Source: Endomychus coccineus
Taxonomy: Eukaryota; Arthropoda; Insecta; Coleoptera; Endomychidae
Assembly (NCBI GenBank): GCA_958510875.1
Contig: OY294068.1
Location: 173,879,411 to 173,943,410, forward strand
DNA length: 64,000 nucleotides
Direction: 5' to 3'
Part shown: positions 35,490 through 45,970 of the stretch, piece after piece
Numbering within the stretch: position 1 is the first letter of the stretch
Layout of the letters: each line of letters starts with the position of its first letter
The notes under the pieces: generated by a model
Databases searched by the model: none
The model's input: only the letters and a program-made list of their open reading frames with translations
What the model was told of the DNA's origin: nothing
Program-made: the position numbers and the translations under genes

Positions 35490-35900
35490 CAGTTGAGGAT
35501 TTTATTTCTCCTGGCTAGTTCAGATAGAGTATCTCTGCATTCTTTGACAATGCTCGATGATACTGTGGAACTTGAGAGCTCCCGGATCTGGAAGGCTGTC
35601 TGCGCAAATATATATGCGCCTATTTACATAGTTTCTTGGCAAGTTTTCCATGGCACAAGTCAATCGTGCAGTAAGCACCTAGAGTCACTGAGGTCACCTT
35701 TGGCTTTACAGGTACACTCCCGCCCTAGAAGCCTGACCTACCTTCGACCCGTCTGTGAGCGATACGAACCCACCTGGTGATAGAAGGGTGAAAGTTTCGT
35801 TACTCCAATCTCCTCTATCAGGGATGAGTATTTTGGGAGAAGTGAGACTATAGCTGGAATTATGCTTCATTTCTAGTATGGGGCATTTGGACATTGCCTC
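35490..35900 (-). pseudogene. LINE fragment, RNase H domain (minus strand)
   Basis: In ORF 35894-35706 the minus strand reads LLSPGGFVSLTDGSKVGQAS, containing the TDGS motif with the first RNase H catalytic D, then RAGVYL. After a frameshift, IYICADSLPDPGAL (about 35610-35570) resembles the I.SDSq.AL segment with the third catalytic D, and VKECRDTLSELARRNKI (about 35550-35500) matches the helix before the VPGH motif. Probably the same RNase H LINE type as 15900-16300 and 38600-39420, but in opposite orientation. Confidence 0.7.
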
Positions 35901-37554
35901 ACTGAAAATCGCTGATTGTTCACGAGCATTTTATGCACAGATCTACCAGAAATATTTGTCATCTTAGCAACTTTTGGGATAAAAGTACCATCAGAGGAAT
36001 GACCCATCAGAGAAATGACCCAGAACTTCGATCTTCGTATCATCATCGATTATATACTGGTGACCTGTATCATTTCAAAGATGTCTCCTATTGAGAACTA
36101 GAGAGTATATACGAGCACATCGATGTTTAGCTCCATAAATCAATATTATTTCTGTCTTCCAAACAGAAGTAACCAGCAATTTGCTGCATTGAAGTTTGAC
36201 TCATATCCGTAGCAGGGATATTCGATTACGAATTTTCGGATTGAAGTGAGAATGGGAAATCACAAAATATTGTTGATTTCGTTTTGTCAAGTTTTTTGTC
36301 TCTTGCATCCAGGAGTATATTTCAGTATAAAATAGTCAAGAATATAATTGCATCGAAAGCACTGTAGATAGATTAGCATGAGAAACTAACTATATTGAAA
36401 AGAATTGAACTACCAATTACTTTTCAGAATTAAATACTAATTCATCGCCCTAAAGAGTATGATGAGCAAGAACTCCCGTGTACCACAAATTTAAAAGCTT
36501 AAACCTTAGCTCGAAATTATTAAATTCGTCAAGGCCAACTGTTTTATTAACTTTGATTCCCAAATATTCAAAACGCGTATTACATAAATCTGCCAAAATT
36601 CATCCCCAGAAGCTACCGCTTTAGAAACCTTATTATGAATAAATAAGCAGCCGAGACAAAGATCTATTAATGTAGTAATAAATATTAATCACCCCTATTA
36701 TTAAGTAAAATTTCACGAACGACATTTACATTGTAAATAAGTATGAAATATAAGAAGGTATTTTCCATAAAGCGGATTGATAGCTTTGTTATTATACAGC
36801 CTAGAAGTTATACGATTTCGTCTTTTGTCCTGGTTAATCATTTGTTATTCAGCCGACATTCGCATTTGATGTTGCATGCTTGTTAATAAATAGCATTGTG
36901 TGATTCTAGTGTGGCATTATTCGACCATAAGCCCAATCTTATTGCACATAGTCCCAATTGTCTTGTTATTTAAGTGCTCGACTCGGCCGCTTGAACTAAT
37001 ATATAATTTGCTCCGATTGTCTAAACTACTCATGTACCTTGTTGTTTCTAGTTGGACGGTGAGATTATAATTCGTAATAAAATAAACAATTCGATATAGC
37101 GGGAATGAGGACTAGAGAATAGATTCATTGTCTCATGTTCATCTGAGCTAACTAAGATATACTCTCAATAGGAATATATTGGTGGATCCACTGTCTGATA
37201 TCAAAAATATCACAAGGCCGAATTTCAAAACATCTCGGAAAGTATATTTCAACTCCATTCTTTTATAGTAAGGTTTATATTTTGTTGTGAAATCGATGAG
37301 TACGCACAGGAACATAAATGTAACTATTACAGAAGGAAATGTAATATATTTATGTTTTATGATCACATTTGGGGGGCGAACTTAAGTCCGGGTTTCCAAC
37401 TCCCAAAAGATCTGCTTGCGAGATGGCACTGGCGCATACTACTAGATGTCGAAATATATGATCAGTTGCGGAATGAGTTTATAGGTATATCCGGCAAATT
37501 GATTCATTTCTCCTTTACTTTTAGGATCTGACCATTTCACCTACAATTAATTAC
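35901..37554. other. Gene-free stretch
   Basis: No recognised gene or repeat. The minus-strand ORF 37366-37148 has no motif. Confidence 0.4.
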
Positions 37555-38165
37555 CATTCCTTGGCTATTTCTCACAAACTCACCCACACAGATACCACCA
37601 TACCACCAAAAGTAGTTATTAGACTCAAGGGTGAAACATTTGAGTCTAATGTGCTTGTAACAAACGTTATAGTTCCACAAGGCCCCGTCCTTGAGCTCCT
37701 ATTTATAATATTCATTAATGACATATATTATGCAGATGACACAAATATGCTTGTAAAAGGTTCATACCTGGATGATATCCAACAGACAGGTACGCCCTTA
37801 TGGAAGCAGCTGAAGGACTGGTTTTTTTTATAAATTAGTTACTTCTTAATGCGTTGAGAACAAATTGTTTACTGTTCAGAATAGACAGATACTTCTCTAT
37901 ATCCAATAGTGCGAAATCCTTAGGTATTACAATTGACGAACATCTAACGTACTGTCGAAGAAACTGAATCAAGTATGCTTTGAATTGAGGGTTTTATCCA
38001 GAACTGTGGACCATAGCTTCCTAGGGAGTTTTTATTCAGCCAATTTTTATTCCTGCCTTAAATATGCTATTCTTATTTGAGGAGGCTCTTCAAGACTAGT
38101 AGATATCGTTAAGCTGCAGAAACTATAAGCTCTAAGGATAGATGTCATTCCTGATACTTGAAAAA
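37555..38165 (+). pseudogene. LINE reverse transcriptase pseudogene
   Basis: The frame 37561-37833 shows VIVPQGPVLELLFIIFINDI (RT motif B region) and YYADDTNMLVKG, with the YADD catalytic motif intact. About 40 residues normally between motif B and YADD are shortened. After stops, CFELRVLSRTVDH and SFYSANFYSCLKYAILIWGG (about 37975-38085) match the region downstream of the RT palm in many insect LINEs. The last visible segment is ALRIDVIPD. Confidence 0.8.
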
Positions 38166-38599
38166 CATGAGAAAATTCAATATTATAGAGATTTGTAAAC
38201 ACTATAACATCATCATCAATTCGATATTTTCAATTCACCACTTTTCATCAATTTATGTAAATATCACATTCAGATTGATTTCCAATATTTGAGGACATGA
38301 TTTTAGATTTAGATTTATTTGATAACTACTAGCTTTTAAAATGCCATAGTGGGGTGAAATAATTTGCCAGCATTAATTCTAAATTAAATGTTTTGTGTAA
38401 TTTTTATTTCACTATGTAAATAATAGTCGGAATCATATATTTCGCTGTTATTTGCATATATAGAATACACAAAGTCCGTACACAATAAAATTCGTTTGAA
38501 TTTTTTTTAGCTTCTGTTTCCGCATGTTGGAGGTTTCTATTGAGACTTCTTATTTCAAGATAGGGCCTGATTAAAGAAACATCATCATCTTCCTTCTCC

Positions 38600-39420
38600 T
38601 TCTTTCAGCTGTTGGTATAGTTTGACACACTTCGGAGCCGGAATCTATTCGTGCACACCCAGAATGGAATTTTCAGTTTTTCTAGGTGCTCACGTACCGT
38701 TTTCTGGGCCGATGTCTGTGCAATCCGGACCTGTGTCCTGGAAAACCTGAGACTAAACTACCAAGGTAGGTGGCTATGTATTGGCAGCCGACCGGTCCTG
38801 CGCGCACTTCACGCCTATAGAGTGACTTCTAGAGTGCAGGGAGACCCAGGTTGAATTAGCCAGAAAGAACAAAGTTGAGCTGGTATGGGTACCCGCCAAC
38901 TATGGCGTGAAAGGTGACGGAGTGTCCGATGGATTGGACCCGATACAGAGATCCGGATCTCTTCGAACGTCCTCAGAGAGTTACTTGCTCTCGATTTGGC
39001 GAAGTGCCCCAGGCAAAGCTCTATATCGAGGAGTTCTCGCGAAAATGCTCGAAAACCCGTCTCTTTAGACGCACAAGAGGTTTAAAACTGGTTACAGGAC
39101 TCCTCACAGGATACTGTCATCTGAATAAACACCTACCCTTAACGGGCATTGTTGATGACCCAGGTTATAGTAGATGTGAAGAGGCTAACGAAACTGCCCC
39201 TCATATCCTTGTAGAATATCCAGCACTGGCTTCTCTTGGGCTACATTACCCCGGCAGCGCATGCCTGAGGTCCTAAGAAACAACAGTCATTGCAGAATTC
39301 TAGTCTTCGGCGCTGCCTTAGGCTTCCTGGACTCAGTCTTGTATTAAGGGGCGCACAATGAACCCAATAAAGCAGTCTGAGTGCTTTGGACTTGTCCGCT
39401 CCCGTTTTTTTCGACACGGA
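38600..39420 (+). pseudogene. LINE fragment, RNase H plus cysteine tail
   Basis: Fragments in order: GAGIYSCTPRMEFSVFLGAH (about 38632-38690), FWADVCAIRTCVLENLRL, then PVLRALHA-like. Then VELVWVPANYGVKGDGVSDG (38875-38935), which contains the VPG/AHxG-type end of RNase H with H replaced by N. Then KTRLFRRTRGLKLVTGLLTG, HLNKHLPLTGIVDDPGYSRC and EEANETAPHILVEYPALASL (39170-39235), the zinc-knuckle-like tail. The 3' sequence is shared with 17180-17275. This is the better-preserved member of the family. Confidence 0.82.
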
Positions 39421-40214
39421 GCTGATCTGAAGAATACTTCGAACATATGCTCGCATTTTTGAGACAGAAATCATGCATTTGAAAAATTTGCGAATCTATT
39501 TAGCAATAGAAATACTAAAGTATTGTAGCTGGAATAATTGTTGTAACTTTCATCATCATTGTTACTTGTACAACATTCGTCATTGCAAGTGCACTGTAAA
39601 CCATTATACACACACTTTTTAAGAACCCAAAACACAATTACAATCTAGGATTTGATCACAAATGAAGGGAGTAAATAAAATAACGCAATCACGCACAATT
39701 GAAATGCGACAAATATAGAAAATGAACAGTAATATATTTAGTCATTAACCTTGCGGCTTGCGCACCAAATTTGTCACGCGCTCACGTCAGCGGAGGGAGA
39801 GACACAGGAAAGATAATGCGCGTGAGCTTATCTTACCATTCCTAGTATCATGGCAGCGGAAGGTCAGCACCATAGACAATTTATTATATATTATATAGTC
39901 TATGGCTGAGACTTGCTGAACATAAACTTGAAAGTGATTAGTATTACGTTCAATTTTACTAGATATAATCCAAAAATTGTTTACTCACTTGAAATTCAGC
40001 TTTTCTACTTTTCATTGGAAAAGTTTTTCGAAATTAAAATTTTGTATTGTACTGAAAATCATCCAAACAAGAAAACGTACGTTTGAAGAACACATTGGAA
40101 TAAAGGAAAAAAAATTAACAGCGACTGTTACACTTCGGAAGATACGAAAAGGAAAAGAAATATGTCCAAGATAAAGATGTCCCTCATGAGAATATCGAAA
40201 ATGCTGATTGTTAC
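39421..40214. other. Gene-free stretch with a GC-richer patch
   Basis: A patch at about 39755-39830 is unusually CpG-rich and contains the inverted pair GCTCACG / CGTGAGC. A second small inverted pair, CATAGAC / GTCTATG, surrounds TTATATATTATATA at 39872-39904. No gene was found. Overlapping ORFs at 39977-40174 and 40227-40012 lack motifs. Confidence 0.45.
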
Positions 40215-40575
40215 AGTTGTGGTACAAGCATTCAAGAGCTTCAGCGTATGTTTGGGATCCGAGCTCAAAACATGTGAGCAGTACTCCAGGACAGGTCGAA
40301 TCTGTGCCTTGTATAGATTATGAGGAGCTGCTGGGATGTAAAGTAGCTCACGATTCGGAAATAACCAGGTTTTTGTGGAATGGTTTTCGCAATGGATTTC
40401 ACATGATCGTCCAATGCGAGGGTGCTGATGGTGGTGATCTCGAGCATGGTTATGGAAGACTTCATAGGAATAGTTGTACCTGACACCATCATATTAGGGC
40501 TTGTGAGATCCGCCTTCCTGGAAAAAACTCAAGTGTGAGTTCTGGTTGGATTAAACTCTACTAAATTAGATTCTG
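40215..40575 (-). pseudogene. LINE fragment (same family as 23860-24960)
   Basis: The minus strand reads TIPMKSSITMLEITTISTLA, LDDHVKSIAKTIPQKPGYF and SYFTSQQLLIIYT, then in a shifted frame RPVLEYCSHVL and PKHTLKLL. This is the segment following the RT palm, also present at 54135-55115. It lacks the palm itself. Confidence 0.78.
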
Positions 40576-42689
40576 AAAGAACCGGAAAACTTGATTTCAT
40601 ATGTGTTCCCTTCACAGATGGAACAAAATAAAATTACTCCTTCAGAGCCACTTTTTATGAGCTTTCTTGTGGCATTGTTATTATCCGTTGTCCTAGTCAG
40701 TTAAACATCATCGCAGTTATGAGGTATTTTCCATTCTACACTCATCTATATTTCATGTGTGATGGTTCAATCATATTCCAGATCAACTCCAGCCTTCATT
40801 AATATCTTTCGAAAAGATGAGCCTGCATTGAAGACAAAGATGATCCTCCCACTGCTCAAGTTGGAGTTTTTTGAAAAATTGTTGGAAGAAAAACGAAAAA
40901 TAAACGAACCTAAGCATTCTTTCAAATAATATTTTGGAGAGTATATGTCCCGTATTATTCATTTCCGGAAATCTATTTCTATGTAATATGAAAGGCTACC
41001 AGTGACTGACTTACTCATAACGAAATCTCTATCGTTGATGAAACGGAGCTGCATTTATTCAAGGGCATTATGAAACACTTCGCTAGAAAAATGGTATTAT
41101 ATCAGCGGAGCCGTGAAGGGGATTTATCCGAGCTATATTAATACAATTAAGTTAAGTTATTGGAATGGCCTTCATATTCATATCGATTATGTACTGATGC
41201 ATCCAAGCATGTATCAAATTGAATGACGATCTCTGAAAACGTGTAGTTTCAGGAATTTCAGTTACCACCTCGTGAACATCCACCAGGCGAACATAAATGC
41301 TGAGTAAGTATGAGCGTCGAGACGCTTTGTTCAGCAAGTAGCAGCTAAGAGCGCTATTTCATTAAACACAGTTTATTATTACGTTAGCTTGTAGGCCACA
41401 ATGCTTGAGGCATCCCATACTCGTGTCCCTATACGAAATTAGTATCCAAACTGGTTGTAATTAAGTTTAAATGCGGATTATAACTTTTAATAACTGTAAG
41501 TTACACGGTGAACTTTCAATACGGTTATTGGGAACTATTGTTTCACGATGCCGATGCAGTAGAACTGTATACAAAGAAGTTCCGTTGAATGTGTACAAGA
41601 AGACAAGAAGCCTTTTACGATAATCAGATACCACTTTTCATTCAAATGAGGCTAACATTTGATGTTCCAACTACTAAAGAGAATAATCTATATAGTTCAC
41701 CAATCGATTATTATAGTTATCGGCATATTTCAATAGTTTATTAATGCTGTAGTTATGAATTACAGTATCGTTGCTACCTGAGATTGGAATTTGGATAACT
41801 CTATATACATAAAAGATTTATACTAATCTTTTATCACTATTTCTTCAACACTCTGATTCATTGGCTTCACATGTAGCACTCACAAGGCAAGTAACAAGTA
41901 TTCAATCCTTATTGAAGGCTATATACAGTATCGGAAAAAATTCTTCTGGGGTATAGACATAAATCCACACGTGCAACAAGAAGCGGAATGATATGATAAT
42001 AGCGCACTGCTGTGCGCCCCTTCTCTTACCTCACCCAAGGCGTACACAGCGACTCGCACATTCTACCGACTGGTGCTGGTATGATACTGACGTCCTACGT
42101 CCTGAGCTGACCGCCCTGAAATTGTAATGCTCTCTCAACATATAGCAAGCTATTCTTTACACTCTCATGAAACCACCATACCCAAGATAAATACTTTCCG
42201 ATACTGTATACTGTATATCAAATTTTCCATTGCAACCTGTTTATCTTTCGAATCCTCACAATCAATAATGGAGAATATAATTGTAGCTTCACAATTAACT
42301 TCCATCATGTTAATGTATTTAAATGGAATTGAATTGCCATTCGATTTCCATCGTAAACGGAACTGGAGTATTCATGTTATTCCGTCGTGGAAAAATGACG
42401 TCAAAGTCTAATGTTTAAACTGAATGAAACTATTGATTATTCATTTCGTTAGCGTTGTTGGGGAATTGCAAACAATACGGTGAGATAAGAGAATGTTTAG
42501 AAGGAGAACTGGTCGACCTACTATTCTGAAATTAAACCCAAGAGAATTTTATCAAAACCGGGCTAAGTACATAGAGTTTCTAGATGTCAATTGCATAAAA
42601 TTCGTTTAACATAATAATTTGAATGAATTGTAATAACCAATTCCGGAATTTAGTTTCTACGACTTACTTTCCTCACCATACATAGTATA
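40576..42689. other. Gene-free stretch
   Basis: AT-rich with a GC-richer patch at about 42000-42120. I tried frames around 41030-41330 for transposase motifs without success. No repeats were seen. Confidence 0.4.
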
Positions 42690-44563
42690 CAGGGTATCTC
42701 ACCACCAACTGCATCGTTTTTTTTGAAAATTTAGCAGCTGACCAAAGTCAATGAGTACTATCTATCTAAAATGAACATTTTCAAGATGCGACACTTCCGG
42801 TTATACCGGAATTCGATGACAACTTTGTTTATTTTTGAATTCTACGGAAAATTCTAGATAGATTTCATTTATCATGTCCTATACCCAAATTCAACCGTTT
42901 TCGAGATATTTGCAATTTTAAAGGAAAAATTACAGATGCAGACCTGTATTAAATTGACAGTTTCTTCATAATGGCTGCATATTTCGTAACGCGCTTTTGG
43001 CGTTCTGTTGTTGCATTTTCCATGAATAATAAATGAATTTGAATAGTTTTCGTTTGTGTAATTTAACTGTGCCAGCATTGTTTACAATAATTTCAAACTA
43101 AATGACATTTCTTCATCCTCTGACAGTCGTATGATAAGCCATGGCCAACTAGATTTATCAAACTTAAAAACGCAGCTTGACAAAGGTGGAAAACCAGTAT
43201 TTTGTAAATAAATCGAAAACGATAATATTCCGGTATATAGTAGAGTATGTGAAACATTTTGATCGAAAATTTTTTATGATTTTCCGCGACCCCACGGAAA
43301 ATGTTCGTTTTGGTGTATAAAACAAAAGTCTAAGATTTCTACCTCCTAAATTGACCGCAACCCCTTTTCTTCCGCCATTTTGTGGTATTTTGGACATTTT
43401 TAGGGGAAGTTAGTCACAAAAATTTTCTTATCTCCAGTTGTATTGGGAATTGAGAAATCAAACTGGAACCCTTTTATTGTCAATGCATAAGGAACTCCCA
43501 GTTCAAATTTCAAGTTGATCCGACGTCCCCCTTCCTCACAATAGATATATATGTATACATATATGCATGGGAACTTGCGTGAAGGCTAACTCGGGCAGTT
43601 TTCAACCGATTCAACTTAAATTTGAACTGTAGGTAGTTTTTTTACCCTCAAAACTGCCTTCCTATTTTCAAGTCAAAATATTGAATAATTTCCGAGAAAT
43701 TCGAGCTTAAGTCAATTTCTTAGATAATTTCCCAATTGAAATTTCTCATGTCCTTTTCATTTGATTGACATTTGCTTAGCGTCAAAATGTAGGTATTTGC
43801 ATATATCTTTACGTGATAATCATCGTTTTCATACTTCATCAGCAATATGATACTATTTTAGGTAATAAAGATATAACCATTTTTTTAACATAAAAAAATC
43901 ATAAAATGTGCCTGTGAATGCAAATATGCATGTGTAAATACGTGTTAATGTGTTTGTATGTGTATATGTAAGTAAGTGTATGTGTATGTAAGTGTGTGTG
44001 TATGTAAGTGTGTGTGTGTATGTATGTGTGTGCGCGCGCGTGCCTTATTACGCGTACGTTAAAAAATCACAGAATGGTCTATATAATATACTTGAACACG
44101 CCCAATATCCATCTTATAATGATAATAACAAAACACACATACCTACATGAAAATGCACGTGTATAATAATTATAGAATACTATAATAAATGTGAGAGGTA
44201 CATATCTATCTCAGGTATACGACAGATTCATCGTATTGTAAAGATGAGAGACACTTTTTTACTACATTGCATTATACATAGTTTATACCTACACATACCT
44301 ATAATAATAAGTATGTGTAAAGAATTTGTATATAAATAACTGATGAGAACATAGTCTAAGAAGATCTTATGGATGAGAACTACTTTGTAAGGCTGATTCA
44401 AGTTTTTGGTACAACAGCTGCCAGTTTTTGTAAGAACACGTGTATCTTAGTGATCTTTGTCGTGCTTCAGTCTTTGTTTGACTTTCTATCGTAAACGTCA
44501 TTTCATTATCGATCACTATACTTAAAAAATTCCAAGTATTATTAAGTAACGTTGCTCTTTTTA
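42690..44563 (+). repeat. Left arm of the giant inverted repeat
   Basis: Reverse-complement partner of 44963-49230 minus the nested element. It contains a (TG)n tract at 43948-44042. The minus-strand ORFs 43078-42872 and 43397-43164 are repeat read-through without motifs. Confidence 0.88.
43948..44042. repeat. (TG)n-rich microsatellite
   Basis: Interrupted TG/TATG/GC tract ending in GTGTGCGCGCGCGTG. The complementary tract lies at about 45498-45580 in the right arm, with a different unit count, so the two arms have drifted independently here. Confidence 0.9.
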
Positions 44564-44588
44564 AAAAATTATAAAAAATGTATCAATA

Positions 44589-44993
44589 ATGGAAGCAGAT
44601 TTACAGATTTGCATATTGTGTCCTGATGAACCGCAGCAAATCTTTGAATATCGTTGTACAGTAAAGCAAGAGGGTTTGAAAAGAATTCGCTCTATCAGTC
44701 GACAAGTAAAGGGTGATAATAAGTTTCGATTATTGCCAGCATCCTTGACGGAAAAGGATTTTCATCAACGATGCTATAAGAGATATTTGTTATGTAAAAA
44801 AATTCAGGAGGAAACTGCGAATGAATCTTCATCACCACGCAAAACACTTCCATCAGGGAAAGTTGCTAAAGATAACAATGGTTCAATATCTCAAGCGAGT
44901 ACGAATGTATGTGTAAGTGAACAAGTGCCTCCAAGTGATGATTCTGAAATTGATTTTCAGAAAATGTTTTTTAAAAAGAGCAACGTTACTTAA
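44589..44993 (+). CDS. 134-residue C-x2-C...H-x2-C protein, function unknown
   Basis: This is an intact ORF filling the loop of the giant inverted repeat. The start ATG follows in-frame stops and an A-rich leader (TATCAATA-ATG). The last few codons (KKSNVT, stop) lie in the right arm. Residues C8 and C11 (ICILC) and H59 and C62 (FHQRCYKRY) could bind one zinc ion. The segment between them is basic and the C-terminal half (about 75-134) is polar, Ser/Thr-rich and low in complexity, with an acidic DDSEID stretch near the end. N-terminal fingers of this CxxC...HxxC-Y layout occur in transposon-encoded proteins, but I cannot name the family. It could be the N-terminus of a larger lost transposase, a captured gene piece, or an element-encoded DNA-binding protein. 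No splice signals were evaluated with confidence. Confidence 0.5.
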   Translation: MEADLQICILCPDEPQQIFEYRCTVKQEGLKRIRSISRQVKGDNKFRLLPASLTEKDFHQRCYKRYLLCKKIQEETANESSSPRKTLPSGKVAKDNNGSISQASTNVCVSEQVPPSDDSEIDFQKMFFKKSNVT

Positions 44994-45970
44994 CAATACT
45001 TGGGATATTTTAAGTATAGTGATCGATAATGACGTTTACGATAGAAAGTCAAACAAAAACTGAAGCACGACATGAGATCACTAAGACCACACGTGTTCTT
45101 ACAAAAACTGACAGCTGTTGTACCAAAAATTTGAATCAGCCTTACAAAGTAGTTCTCATCCATAAGATGAGAAGATCTTCTTAGACTATGTTCTCATCAG
45201 TTATTTATATACAAATTCTTTACACATACTTATTATTATAGGTATGTGTAGGTATAAACTATGTATTATACAATGTAGTAAAAACGGGTCTCTTATCTTT
45301 ACAATACGATGAATCTGTCGTATACCTGAGACAGATATGTACCCCTCATATTTATTATAGCATTCTATAATTATTATATACGTGCATTTACATGTAGGTA
45401 TGTGTGTTTTGTTAGTATTATTATAAGATGGATATTGGGCGTGTTCAAGTATATTATATAGACCTTTCTATGATTTTTTAACGTACGCATAATAAGGCAC
45501 GCGCGCACATACATACACACACACTTACATACACACACACTCACTTACATATACACATACAAACACATTAACACGTATTTACAAATGCATATTTGCATTC
45601 ACAGGCACATTTTATGATTTTTTTACATTAAAAAAAAATGGTTATATCTTTATTACCTAAAATAGTATCATATTGCTAAAGTAGTATAAAAACAATAATT
45701 ACTACATGAAAATGTATGCAAATACCTACATCTTGACGCTAAGCAAATGTCAATCGGATGGAAAATACATGAGATATTTTAATTGGGAAATTAGCTAAAA
45801 AATCGACTTAGGCTTGAAATTCTCAAAAACAATCCAATATTTTGACTTGAAAATCGGAAGGCAGTTTTGAGGGCATAAAACCTAACTATAGTTCAAATTT
45901 AAGTTGAATCGGTTGAAAACTGCCCGAATTAGCCGTCACGCGAGTTCCCATGCATATATGTATACATATA
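44963..45970 (-). repeat. Right arm of the giant inverted repeat, inner part
   Basis: Pairs with the left arm from 44563 back to about 43550, including TAACGTTGCTC at the loop edge and CCCATGCATATATGTATACA at the break. The nested element begins at 45971. Confidence 0.88.
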
